This document shows, piece by piece, positions 36,161 through 49,200 of a stretch of DNA of 64,000 bases. The DNA comes from Tyto alba (lineage: Eukaryota > Chordata > Aves > Strigiformes > Tytonidae): contig NW_024881295.1 in the NCBI RefSeq assembly GCF_018691265.1, forward strand, positions 14,224,314 to 14,288,313, read 5' to 3'. The position numbers and the translations under genes were made by a program. Numbering within the stretch: position 1 is the stretch's first letter; the number at the start of each line of letters is the position of its first letter. The notes below the pieces were generated by a model. It searched no databases and was not told where the DNA came from. It was given only the letters and a program-made list of their open reading frames with translations.

Positions 36161-38429
36161 CCACATTTTTTTTTTTTTTTCAAAGACTAAAAACCATAAT
36201 CATGTCTAGATCTTCTGACCCATCCCCTCGTGAGTTATTGTGAATAGTTTCCTGTTTTCATTTTTATACCTTTGGATAGTTGAAGATGGATATCCTCTGT
36301 CTTTAATCACTTTGCCAAGCTGGAAATATTTATATATTTAAAAAAATCTAAATTTTGTATTTGTGACAAGATACATGAGCATTACTGAGCAAGCAGCAAC
36401 TGCCAGAACCCACAAATCTATGTGTTTGTTTTACATCCACCAAGCGGGGACAATATATTTTATAGCGTGCATTAACAAGATGGTCATCTGGGACTACTCA
36501 TTTAGATAACAAAATAGCCACCAAGTTACCGTTGCTTTTTTTTTTTTTTTTTAATTATAATGTGTGTTAACTATTGTCTTGAAAGATCCCTGAATAGATA
36601 GAAAGAGTGGAGTGGGGAAAGGCAAGAAATCCACAGTAAGCTGGTCACAGTCTGGTTGTAATAGGCAAAACAGAGGGTATTCCATTAAAGGACACTTTAA
36701 GATTTATGTGATATTGTTCTGACCTTTAGTAATTAATGACTTTGTAAAACTATTTGATGGGATACTATCCTTGGCTCCATCATAGACTTGTCTGTCCATG
36801 AAAGCTAATTTGACTGATGAAGACACAGATATAAATCACCGTAGCTAGTTTGAATTTTCCCATGTATAAATGGTCATCTTCGCTATTAAGAATACATTGC
36901 TGTTTAGTTTAATCTAAGATATGAGAAAAATTGAAGAACCTCTTCTGTGCCACAAGCACCCATGCAAAAGACACTGTGTGATTTGGCAAGGAGAGTCGAC
37001 CTTTTTGGTTAGCTTAATCTTCTGCGTGTTCCTCACAACTTCCTGGGCTTCACTTCCAGGTGACCAAGGTCTTTCTGTGTACAGGGTGCTGGCTGAGGGA
37101 CAGCACACCTGGAACTCAGTAGTTTCTTCATCTGAGGGAGTCATTACCAATGCCCACCGTTTATTCAGTTACTGGTTAACTGGGACAGGATGGATGCAGC
37201 CTGCCGCTATGTCCTGGTTCCTGCCCTATCCACTGAAGAATGTTTGTCCTGCTACAGGTGACTGATGAATGAAGATGTGATGGGTGTCATGTGCATAACA
37301 CAAGCACCCAAAGGTCAAAACACTGAATTTATCGTGTGCCTCTCCTGGGTGAGAGCATGATGGTTCTTCTCTGCAATTTTGAGGTTCACATCTCTCTACT
37401 CTGTGCCAAGACATCTGCCAGAGACTGGGAAAATGTTTTGAGGAAAAACTTGGACTCAGAAGTGTGTCCAGAGCAGTCTCGTGTTTATACCCCTTGGACA
37501 CTTACCTAGAAGTGTGGTTTCAAATCCTTGTTTGCCTGCTCCAGACTAGATATTTAATTCCAGATAAATATAGAAATTGGTGCATCCTTACACAAATTTT
37601 TCTGGTTGCCATGAAGCCGTGCTTTGCCAATTAAAAAAAAAAAAAAGAAAAAAGAAAATAAGCAAGTCCTTGTAATATGTATTGTGTATCGTAACAAACT
37701 TCTTGTTTCTGGGAACATGCCTTCTACACTGTTAAGCCAGGTATCATCTCTAGGCTCAATGTACCTCTCACAGGAATGCCTATTTACTTGCTGTATGCTG
37801 TTAGTCATTCTGAAATTGCATTTTATTCTTTAAGGTTTATTTTGTTTGTTTGGTGGTTTGGATTTTCTTTTTTTAATTTGCTTTAAACTGGTCTTGAATT
37901 TCAAAATAGTGATTTCTGACAGTAGAAAGCACCAAATACAAGATCTCTGGGGCCCCTTTACTTTGTTATTTCTAATGTTTTGGGTGAAAGTATTTAGGCT
38001 GAAGCAGAGACAACCTAATTGTTGTAGTTAGGAAGTAACCTTATGCATGAAAAATGAATTGGCCCTTGAATTTTGCAGTTTCAGCCAATCCTTTAGATAT
38101 ACCACATCATAAGACTACACAATTTATTCTTTCAAACTGTTTTTATTTTTCTCTGAATATATTTCTTAAAAGGCCAAGCTATGTCCAGTTTGTACCTGAC
38201 TTGCACCACGGAATTAATCTAATTTTCTCTCTGTAAGTATGGCAGTGCGGTTTGCCTGGAGGCTGGGGGAAAGGGGTCGAGCAGACGGTGTGGTGAGAGG
38301 GCTCTCACTCGTGTAGCACCCTGAAAGCAAGGAGGAACACTTCAGCTGGGTGTCAAAACCAGATCGGAGAGAGCAAGCCTTTCCCACTAATTGGTTTCTA
38401 AGCGTTATTCATTCCTCTGGTCGCCAGAT
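36161..38429. other. Non-coding stretch
   Basis: AT-rich with T-runs at 36166-36180 and 36536-36552 and an A-run at 37633-37646. A frame at 36921-37265 (114 codons) is unrecognised. A donor-like GTAAGT at about 38232 follows a short open stretch but lacks a good acceptor. Confidence 0.6.
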
Positions 38430-38900
38430 TCACTCTCACCTCCGGGAGCACAGAGCGCTGCAGCACTCCTGAGCACTTCGGCCGGTTTCTCCGCACACGG
38501 CCAGGGCCCACGGTGCGTGGCAGCTGCTGTAAGCTTCGGAGCACCGTACCCCCCACGCCTGCGAGGGACCCGCGGCCCCCGGGGGAGCGGGTGGCTCGGG
38601 GGACGCTGAGCCTCGCACCCCGGCTGGGGGGGGGAGGGGTGCTCAGGATGGCAGGGAGCCAAGCTGGGTCCTCCTGTCCGCTCCCAAAGCCTCTACCAAA
38701 GCTTGCCCCTGCTGGTACCTTCGTTGCCACGCGAGCTGGCCACGGCGACCTGGGCGTTGTGGTCCGTGGTGGGGCCGTGGCCGTCACAGCGAGCAGGGCT
38801 GAGCCTGCACCCTGCTCTGGCACGCTATGTCCCATGCAGGCCCTGCTGTGGGGGAGGGACCCGAGCCAGCTGAAAAACAACCTTGGGGCAGGGTAGGAAG
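38430..38900. other. GC- and CpG-rich patch
   Basis: High G+C with frequent CpG and a G9 run (38626-38634). Overlapping open frames on both strands (160 codons minus, 127 plus) have low-complexity Pro/Arg/Gly/Ala content and no domain. It may be a CpG island, but there is no recognisable first exon or promoter motif. Confidence 0.5.
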
Positions 38901-39419
38901 TGGTTGGTTTGAATCCAAATCAGCTCCCCGAACTGGCCAGCTGCGCAACCATGCAAATGCAGAGTGACCACGTAGCAGCCCTGCTCGCTTGCCACCCACC
39001 CGCTTGCCCGAGAGGCTGGGCTGGCTCGGGAAAACTTCTCAAGCCTCTTTCTCTCCACATTCAGGAGGCAGCCCGGCTGGTGACCTCCTGGGAGGGGACG
39101 GGAAGAGTGACAGATTGGCAAAAGGAGCGTTATACCTCTGACAGCTTATGGATGTACGGGGAGCAACGTTGGCAAAAGGCAGCATTAGATGTTCCCGCTG
39201 CCAGCTAATGGTGTCCAGTCATGTGGGTGAGTCTAACAAAGACAGATAGTAATGGATTAGCTGTACCAGAGCTAATGTTTTATTGGCAAGTAACCATTTA
39301 CAACCTACTGTGCTCTTCCACCCAGAATTTTCCTACTAAATTTCGTGACAAACCACTGTCCTAGCACCACCTAGTGTCCGACCTGGCAGTTCAGATGTCC
39401 CTAACGTGGGAATACAGGC

Positions 39420-39450
39420 GGGGGGGGGGGGGTGGGGGGGGGTGGGGTGG
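39420..39450 (+). repeat. Interrupted poly-G tract (potential G-quadruplex)
   Basis: G13, T, G9, T, G4, T, GG on the plus strand. It can form many alternative G-quadruplexes. The length is also prone to sequencing and assembly error. Confidence 0.9.
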
Positions 39451-42400
39451 TGAAGACCCGGAAAATAAAATTCGGGGAGTTCTTTCTGTTTTCTTAAACT
39501 CCCATAGACTCCTACAGCAGCTTCAGAAAAATATACGGCTGCAGCATCTGAAATACTGCTTTTGTTTCTAAATCCTGCCATCTTCTTAGCAAGATTGTCT
39601 TCTCTTAGATGTCTGAAATTTCTCTGAATGGAAAATGATAGCAAGCAGGAACCACATTTTCTTGATAGAGATGTTAAAATCCTCAATTTTGGTAGCAGTA
39701 TCTTGGCTGAGTGACTGAGGAGCACAGAAGTATCAAGAAGGGACTTCATAAAAAATGCAGGTTCTTAAATGTCAGTAGAAAGGCAAAGCAGCGGTTAAAA
39801 TTCTGCTACCTAAGAGCGCTGGATTATTTCCAAGAGGATGGAGTGATGGAGAGACGAGTGTGCCACAAAGAACGGCAAAATGAGACCGTGGTGTGCCTGG
39901 CAGTGTGAGCTGGCATGTAAAGCTACTGAAATTATTGCAAAGTGTCCTATTTCTCATGAAGTCAGACACACAGCAGGAATGTTGGCACTCCCGATTCCAG
40001 TCTCCGAGCGGCATGTATCATCATAGCTTATTGCCAAACACCGAGTTTATTAGCATTATAGAGCCAGGAGCGTGCATTTGTATCCCTTCTGTCATATTAA
40101 ATCTATGGGGTTAAGTCTTGCAGTTTGTAAAGTGGAGCAGACTAATTATCATACATAAGAAATGACTAAAGTCTGACAGTCGCATGCCTCCTGGGAAGGA
40201 CAGCCCATGAGATAACAATGAGGGGAAAAAAAATGCTTTGGGGAAAACTTTCCCAAATTTTCAGTAGTTGCCTATGGTGCGCTTCCCTCTAGCGTCTAAC
40301 GTTACTCTCAGACAGCAGAAATACTTTTGATCCATTGCATGTGTGTGGCTGTCAACACCAAAGCTGTCTGCTTATGCTCTCAGCTGGGGACAGCCCTGGC
40401 TGCTCACACGACGGTTTGTCAAAGCCACCGAGACCCTCGGTACGGCCCCGGCCAGCGCCCTGAGCATGGCTCCATCTTCACTAGGGGGAAGCGCCTCTTC
40501 CTGCCAGACCTGTTAATGCACACCGGTTTGCCCAGGGCTCATCATCCCCCAGTCCCCGTCCTGCGGGGAGAGGGGCACGTGTCGCAGGAGGCACCAGCAC
40601 GGTTTGCCAAATTCCTGGAGGGCAGGTTTTAAGCAATCGCTGCTTTTAAAATGGAGGAGCAGAATAAGTTATTAGAAGAAGCAAAATTAACTTCTGAAAG
40701 GAGCCTTCTTTTGTTAACGACATACTTTGGAGAGGCAGAGTTGTATAAATAACGTCTAGGTGCCCCTTATGAAGAGAGGGGCTTTCTGATGTGGGGTTAC
40801 TCAAACCCTCAGCAGCTGCTGAACACCCCAGTGCTAGCTGACATGAAGACTCTCCATCTGAAGTTTGTCACTTCACAAGCGAGATGATTGTTAAGATTTC
40901 GGGTGGGGATTTTTCCTAGCAGATGTTTTTCTTCACTTACCATTTGTTTTAATTATTCCTGATGTTTTTGCCTATCAAATTGCAGACTTCTTCAAAGGAA
41001 ACGGTATAAGCAGTTGTCATAACAACAAAGCTCTTCATTACCACAGGAGCCTTTGACAGCTTTATTTAAAACATTAAAAAAAAATTAAAAGAAAAATCCA
41101 ACCAATTATTTTTATCAGTCTGATTCATGTTCTTCTTAAACAGATTACAGTGTGTTCTCTAGCAGTTACACTGTGAAGGGAGTATGGCATGAATATTTAT
41201 CATAATGTAAACTTTGGTAAAAAAATTGAAAAGTGAGTTTGTTGTCTTGATGAGCTTCCTGTGGCAATAGCTTGCCTTGACTTTTATTTAGAGTATATGA
41301 TGTGAAATTTAAAGGTGGAATTCTTCATTTATTCTCACACATGTGAAGTAGAATAACCACAGTATGAAATAAAAATACTGAGTTCGTCATTCATATGCTC
41401 TAGACAATTATGTCTTTAATTTTCCAAGCCAAAAAATGTATATTAGCATCCTGAAGATAGAGGAGGAGTGATTTGTTTGCTAAGAGGTTAAGACCCTTTG
41501 CTAAATTTAGGACTGACTCTTGGTTTTAATTTTCAGTTCTCTGAAGCTGAAGGAGAGGGGGGAAAAAGGTGGTCAACTATTGCTGTGCCACCCTACAGAA
41601 GAGAAAGCCGCAGGGAGGTGTTGCTTACAGCTTCCCTGCTCCCAGAAGTAACCGGTTAACGGGGAGGTGAGACCTGCTGGGGCAGGAGGAGGAGGCTGAT
41701 CTGTGGGCAGAACGCTGCCTGGCCAAAGGAGAGCGGGGAACTGAAGCTTCCTTGTATTTCTTCACACAAAAGAGGTAAATAGCTCCCACTACCTCCTGTT
41801 TAACTTGCGCACTCAAATCTGAAAGATGCTTTTCTTGATTTCACATTCTAATTTTTAGTATGAAATAAAGACTAAATGCCTTTCATCTGTTCGAGGCATT
41901 TATAGTATCCCTAGCAAAAGGGGTTTTTTAACACAAAGTGAAGGATAATACTGGAATTGTTAAACTCATATCCCTTAAAATAAGTTACATTTGTCCTCAG
42001 TTTGAACAGAGATGTGTCTTGCTGGGTGTAATCAATAACTTAATTCTCTCCCTAAGCCAAGGAAAGAATGAATATCTGCAGAGACCTATCACACTGTCTT
42101 CCATCCATAAAGGAGTATAAAAAGCAGCTGTTGCATTTATCTTAAAAAGATGATAGCTGTAAATTGCCTTGTCTCACAGGCACTTCTCCTGCAGATGTCC
42201 ATAATTCCTCTGTCACGATGATGACCACAAAAAGCAGGGAAAATCCCAAACTTATAAGGCCAGACTCCTTCCCCACGAGAATAGGTTACTTAACCTCAGA
42301 GATGTGTTAGGACCCTAGTATCTGACAATTTTTGAGCAGAGATGTTTTTACTTACTTTTTAAAAAGGACTAGCCACATGCAGAGGAACTTGTTTTATTCC

Positions 42401-44954
42401 TGAGAGGAGGTGATGGGGTGCTTTGTGTATTAGTTTCCTTATAGCCTACTTCATCTACCCACAAGCTGGGTTTGACGGCTTCGCTCTAATGGGAAATATG
42501 GTTGTGGCTCTCCTGTTACATGAGACGGTGTAGGGAGTTATTATTTAATTATGACAACTACACACATACAAGACATTGCATTAGGAAACACACATACACC
42601 ATCTGCTAGATACCATGATTTAGCTGTAGGCGTACAAGAGCAGAGTCTTATGAGCATTAACTTTCTTCTAGGAGACTATAAATGCAGGTCTCCTTGCACA
42701 GCACTGCCGAGGGAGGCATTCAGGGGAAGAACATTCCTTGATGAGATAGTCATTACTGTTTCAGCAAGACGTTAATTTTTACAATAAATAAGCTTAATCT
42801 TTTTATGCAGATCGTTTTAGAAAATAAACAGGCCATTTTTATGAGCTACTTAGAACTGGGGCTGGGATGGGATTTGCGGTAAGATCCTGCATACGCTACA
42901 AATTGTAAGCAATTTTTAATTCCTGGGGAACTACTGCAGATCATTATTTGTTGTTGTTTTTAAATAACTTATAAATGCAACATTTTTGTGTGTTTCAAAG
43001 CATTTAGAAAGCAGAAACATTGCCTGGTGGAACTAAATTGCTGATTACTAGAGAAAGAAGACAACTGAAATCCATGAGCCGAGCTTGTAGTTTTAATGCA
43101 CAGCCTTGCTTTGATTGCTTCTGGAGAACTTGTATGGAAAACAGGGCATGTGGGAGCTGGCAGGGGAGACCCTGACCACTGGCCTGGGAATCATGAACCT
43201 CCTGGGGCTTCAGCCTGGTCTCCTTTACTAGCCACCTTTGTAACTTCAGTAGAGGTTAGCAAACAGCAGGCAATTCAGTTCTGCTATCTTTAACCACTGA
43301 CCTCACTTGTAGAAAGCAATCAATAATGCAATTTTGGACTCCTGAGAATATGACTATCCTGCCTTACATGGGCTGTGAATAGTAATGTATAATTAATGTA
43401 TGATTCTGATTCAAACTGTTAATGTTTGCTGAAGAAATAATGTGGCTGTTATCTTGAGGATAACAGAGATGTCTTTCTGATGAAGTATTAAAGAAAGAAA
43501 CAACATTACTAGCCATAGTTAGTCATTTAATGTGTTATGAGCAAATCTTGAGAGGGTACTGATTTCGCCTTCTGGCCAACTCTGAGATGAATACATTTAC
43601 ATGACAGGCTCTGTTTTGACACTGGATATGATATCATGTCCTGGCCAGGAGGTTTCACAGGTTTGGTGAGATTCTGTGAAGGAGTTGAACCATTCCAGCC
43701 TGGCTTTCAGAAGAGACACGTGGCCTGTGGTTTGGGCTGCTACTGCTGACCTTGTGCGATGCGGGCTCAGCTCACTGCTCTGCCATGTGTTTGACTGTGA
43801 GCCTGGACAAAGCTGTGTAGCCTGAGTCATCATTCCTCTCTTGTAAACAAGCTGATCTTATATACTTAGGAAATCTCATTTTCTCTTTAACTGTGAAAAC
43901 CATGCTCGGGCACTGTGGAGAAGGGGCTCACATAACTAGATTAGTTTTGGCTGCAGTCAGCCATGTGGTTGTGTTGCTCTATCCCAGAAGCGTCCTCATT
44001 TCAACAGCTACAAGTTTATGTAAAATTGCTTCCATTCCCCATAGCACAAAAGTTTAGTAGGATCGTATTCCTCTTCTCACTATCCACTGAGCCAAGCAGT
44101 TGTGTCCCAAAATTACAGAAAGAAAAAAATAATATCGAGTCCAGCTTTATTAGTGAAGCCTAAGGGAGCTGCTGTGGCTTCTGACCCCCACCTTTCCCCT
44201 CTGGCTAATCATCCCTTTGCAGGATATGGGATTCTGCGTTACACCAGGCAGCAACCCTGGATTGCCTGCGCTGACCCTAGGGACATACCTGGTACGTGCT
44301 GAAAGGTGAAGGCTCCCTCCACACCCTTGGGCAGAGTCACCCTGGGTTCTTTAAACTGTACGATTGTCCAAAACACTTACTTATTTTAAAACATTGGCTT
44401 TTAAACAAATCAAATTCTAGGCAAAAGAACAAGCACATGAAAACATCAGTAGTTTTGTTTGGTAAGGTAGGTAGAGGGGCTTTGTGTTGGTTTGGGTTTT
44501 TTTTAAAAAAGTGTGTTTTATAATGTAAATATAACCTGGATGAGAAAGAGAAAAAATGTTTTCATCATGAAAGTGACTGTAATTCCCAATTAAACAACAC
44601 CTTATAAATGTTGGTATTGTTCAGCTGCCATGGAGGCCACCGCTAACATCACACAGTGTGTAGGCCCCCAAAGCTCTTGTTTGTTTCTAAAGCCATCAGG
44701 TCACACCACTCAGTTCCCCCCAATTTATTTAAAACTGTTACTTTATTTCAAGTGCTAATTATCTCTCACAACAAACAGAGCCTTGTCAGCTGCAATTACT
44801 GGCATTACAATAGATTATCAACAGAAAAGTGTGTCTTGAAGCAAGAAGTGTTGCCTTGGTTACCAATCCAAAATGCTCCTGGATTGCATCTGTAACCACA
44901 ATTTCCTGATTATACCTGAAATATTTCATGAGCGGGTCCCCTCTTTTCCTCTTA

Positions 44955-44985
44955 AATTATTACAGGGCATCATGAGCCAAATTTT
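44955..44985. repeat. Possible ancient amniote repeat fragment
   Basis: The wording GAGCCAAATTTTACCCTAC resembles the 'gggccaaattctgctct' family motif. It is too short to be certain. Confidence 0.25.
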
Positions 44986-46149
44986 ACCCTACAGAATTGT
45001 GATTTAAATCAACAGACAGTGCAAGTTTGGAGCTGGTGGTAGATTACCCTAAAGGCAAAAGAAAGGTTTTACATTTTGCATGAATAGAGGGGAATGTATT
45101 TTGCTCTTGGAGTTAGCGTCTACAGGAGTAATTCCCCTGCCTTCACAAGTGTTATGCCTGACTCGTAAATGAGAATAGGCTCTTGTCCAGTAAACTGAAG
45201 CAGGTGTGTTTCATACAGCCGTTCCCCTTCCTACCAAACACTCTGACGCGTGCGAAGAGCTGGCACTGGCTAGGCAGCCTTGGACTGGTTGTAAATGCGG
45301 TTTTCAGGATAGTTGTGAGATAAGGTTTTGATTTGACTTGGCAGAAGGAGAAATGTCAGGCATGAAGGAAGCGTGAGTTCAGGCGAGAAGTTGGGAGGTT
45401 GGGTACGTCTCTCATCCTGTGTAACACAGCCAAAAGTTAAATGCCTTATTGCCTAAGAAATGTGTGCTTGTCTTTCATTCCGCGTACAGTTGCTTAAAAT
45501 AGGAGGGAATCAAAGCCAGCGGAGATATGGTGCTGAAACTTTGTGACCTTGTCAGTTGAACGAGGTTTCAGGACTGCTCAGGGAGGTGTATCAGCCTCTA
45601 AAAGGGAAGATGGAAAAAGAAGCAGGATGCCTAAGTGGTGTTTCCATTAAACGTAGTCAAGTATATCCTAAACTACACTTCTACAAAGCGTTATTTATTT
45701 GGACCCCCAGCTTGTGACTCATAACCTTTTATGGGTAGTTTTCTCCTTACAGGCTTTCCAAAAGCCTTGCCATCAACTTTAATGCACAGAGAGCAGCTTC
45801 CTAGTCTTGAAATGGCTGAACAGCTTGTTGCCTATCTTTATGCTCAAGCCTGATCAAGATCTTCAGACAATATATTTGTACATTTGTTTCTCCCAGAGAA
45901 AATGTGGTGGAAGCCTCTGCTTTCATTTAAGTTCTGTCCTAAACTGGAGGTTTTCTGATCCCGTACTGTGGCTCAGTATTAGGAAGCTCAGCCAGAAAGG
46001 AGGAGTCCTGAGTCAGTTATGTCCCCTTCCTCTCGTCTCGCTACGTGTGCCCACATTGGCAGGATGGGGGCTGCGTTTTCCAGCCTCACCGTGGGAGCTG
46101 TGCCACGGCATGGGAGAGGCTCAGCAACGATGTGGGCTAGGGAGGAGGA

Positions 46150-46245
46150 GACAGACCGTAACCAGCTGGGTGGTTATGGCGTTTAGTTTAAAAGAGGAAG
46201 TCCCAAGTTCCAGTCCCAGCTCTTTCTGTATTTTATCCGTGTAAA
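46150..46245 (+). repeat. tRNA-like head of a MIR-type SINE
   Basis: GCTGGGTGGTTATGGCGTTTAG then AAGAGGAAGTCCCAAGTTCCAGTCCCAGCTCTTTC follows the usual order of a SINE head with a degraded A box and a B-box-like AGTTCCAGTCC (consensus GTTCGANTCC). Downstream similarity to the SINE core is weak (CCGTGTAAAATCC). This is a decayed element, not a functional tRNA gene. Confidence 0.5.
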
Positions 46246-49200
46246 ATCCATGTAATGTAAAATTGATCACTTTCTAGGAGCGCGCACTGGGACCAACGAC
46301 TCTCCCTCTCAGAGGAAAGCTCGCAGTATTAATCGGAAGAGCCGTGGTCCCTCTTGCTTAGGCACTCTCTTTCTCCTCTCTCCCCGGCGCAATTAGTACT
46401 GAAGCTCTTTGGCTTTTCGGAAGAGGATTCAAGTGCAGGCTCCTGCCTTCACTCATGGCTGTGTCACGGCCCACAGGCGTGCACCCACGCGCCCGTACAG
46501 GCACGGGGTCAGTACTAGGGTGTCGCGTGGATCTGAGCCCTCTTACACCGAGAAAAAACTCACGCCGGGATGTGCTGCATCTCAGTTAAATGCTGTAACG
46601 CTGCAAACCCTACAGGCAGTGGTGGCAAGCGAGGGTGAGCCCCGCCTGCCTCCCTGAGGCCTGAAGCAGAGTTAGCAGAGCTCAGCTGTGCACTGTGTGG
46701 AGGGCAGTGCCCCCCGCATATCGCTGGCCCTCGGCCAGCAAGCTCTTGGTTAGCTGCTCATCGAGGGCACTGCTGGTTTTTTGTGAATGGTATTTTGGTA
46801 CCTGTCACTCTCCTGGTCGTCTTACAAGGAGGACAGGCACATAAGTGTCAGGCAGCTGGGGATCTGAGTTATGCAGCCTGCGAGACATTGCGTGCAGCTT
46901 CTTGCTCCGATGGTAGCCATACAAGCCAGGGAAATTAATCCTGTTTTGCTTAAATTCATTTTTTTCCATATGAACTTTACATTTTTAGCACAGGACTGGC
47001 ACTGTCTTATACAGCTGAGTTATTCTGTGTTTACACGTAAGGTCTCACCTGCTGAAATGAGTGTTGAAAAACAACCCTTCGTGTTCGTACTCCACTTAGC
47101 ACTGCAGTGCCAACACAATTTGAAGGGAGTGAACATCATTCAGGTCCCCCTTGTGTGCCACCCACAGAAGCCATTTGGGATGTTCCATGCCAGGAGCTGG
47201 TGTGGTCGGCAGGGCCCCAGGGGTCACACGAACACCCAGGACTGGGACTGGGAAGGCAAAGCTCAGCTGCTGGTCCAAGCCAGGTGAGGAGCTGTCATCA
47301 CCAAGGGGCTGTTTCTTGGCTCTGGCTGGTGTTACAGAAATTATTCATGCTATCTGGCACTTCCTTTGGTAATATCAGCAGAAATCAGAGGCCACATAGA
47401 GGCCAAGACTATGCAGTTTCACAGGGCCATTTGGGTACCTTTTCTCAATCTCCACAGGTTTGGGGGGCTCAGAGAAGGGGTGTGATTTCTTAGGAGGACT
47501 GAATCAGTGGGACTGCTGAGAATAGTAAATCATCACTGATGGAAATATCACCTTTGGACCAATCAAAAACTACTTTGAGGAACGTGTTCTTATTTCAGCT
47601 TTGGAATCACTAGCTAGGAATAAATAACGGGGTCTGGGGAGGTTCTGCAGATCATTGCTGGGGAGCATAGTCCAGAGTCCCCTCTTTGTTCACAGTTTTC
47701 ATCCCCTTGATGTTTACAGCATGAGCACTGATCTGTACTCACAGCATGAGTAACTGGTTTCTGTTTATCCAAAACCAAATGTAAATATTTCCATAAAGAT
47801 AAAATTTTAATGTAGGGCTTTATGACAAAGGCTGTTATTTCCAGGCTGCCATTAACAAATCCATGCTGCTGTGGTTTAAATCGAAAATTTTAGAGTTGAT
47901 TATAAAATGTTGAAATCAGACACAGCTATGAAGACTTCATAATACCTGAACTGGAGAGGGAAGGACCTGTCAGGGATAAAAAAACAGAGGGAAGGACTGG
48001 AAACCAAATAGAAAAGTGCACAGCCAGTGTCCAGCATGGCAGCACCGTCAAAAGAACATCATTATCAATAGCGTAATAATGCTCTCCCCCAGTGCATGTT
48101 TTTGGGGGCTAGCCCATGAAATGAATGGCATTGTAATACAGCTCCTTCACAGATAGATTTTGGGTGCTTCAAAAATGAATTTGTTAATTCTAAATAAACA
48201 GATGTTTAAATAAAAAGACGGCTTTAAGAGGAAGTAACTAGGATGTAGGGCAAGTGCTGGGGAGGAACAGTAGCACAGAGAGGAGTTTGGGCATCCAGAA
48301 AGGGACAGGTTTAAGGTTAGTTCATTACGCTCTTACTAAAATCAGATTCTTCCTGTTTTTTTCCTAACTTCAGCTTTTGCATTGTTTTTGATAACACTCC
48401 CTCTAATATCCTAAATACATGCTTGGGAAACAATATAGATTAATTTCTACCAGCCCTTGATATTTTCTGTGCCTAGCAGTGCTCCACACCACAGAGAAGG
48501 AGGAGGTTTACCTGCGTGTGGTCTACAGGACTGCTCATGGATGAAGTGGGCATAAGCCAGTTTGTGCAATTGTTTAGATGAGGTATTTGAGTGGCCTTTA
48601 ATGCATTTTGTCTGCATGGAGCCAGCCCTGGAATATGTCTAAAAGGCTCCCCTACTAGAGTGCAACAGGTTTTGACAACCACCGGTGCTTGAAGGAAGAG
48701 CAAATGTGTGATTTAGACCATTGTTAAGGACTTTTTTTTTTTTTTTTGCAAAGAAAGTTGTCACATTGCAAAATTGTGAAGCTGCATATAATAGGATGCT
48801 GACTGCAAAATGTGTTACAGTCATGCTCTCTTATCATTTAACAATGTACCTATAGCTGTTTACCAATCCTAGATTGCAAAAACACAGAGGAGCAAAACTA
48901 CATGAAAAACTTAGCATGTCTACAACAAAAACTTATTTTATCTGAGGCTATGTTATTGTATTTTTTAATTTTTTTAAGAACTAAATTTATTGTGCCTTGT
49001 TTGTCTTAGACATGAGTGGTTCTGAAATTCTATTTCTTGTTTCCATGTAACCATGCTTCAGTGAATTTTGAACTTTTAACAAGAGTTAGGGGTCAGTTTC
49101 CTTTGGCAAGTTGAAGAATTTCTCATAATCTAGTTAGTAGCGGCCGTGTGGTCTTCTTGTAATCATACACCTAGCACTTAGAATGAGGTGGAGAAATTAA

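Larger units (their letters stand above)
38901..46149. other. Mostly non-coding stretch
   Basis: Contains the G-run at 39420-39450 and a possible old-repeat motif at 44955-44985. The rest is AT-rich unique-looking sequence. The open frames here (up to 145 codons, 45807-46244) have no visible domain. Confidence 0.55.

Noticed and set aside
38170..38236. GTAAGT donor after a 60-base open segment
   Set aside because: The AAAAG acceptor is weak and the reading frame stops inside the donor. It could be a small exon but the support is too thin.
38398..38880. 160-codon minus-strand frame and 127-codon plus-strand frame
   Set aside because: Both lie in a CpG-rich patch with low stop density. Sequence is Pro/Arg/Gly/Ala-rich with no domain, and the two strands are open together.
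43800..43850. Possible MIR core (CTGTGTAGCCTGAGTCATC...CTCTTGTAAAC)
   Set aside because: Too diverged. The 'cagtttcc-catctgtaaaatgg' block is not readable.
47168..47282. CAG acceptor and GTGAGG donor around a 115-base segment
   Set aside because: Open in all three frames and no family resemblance, so there is no evidence of coding.
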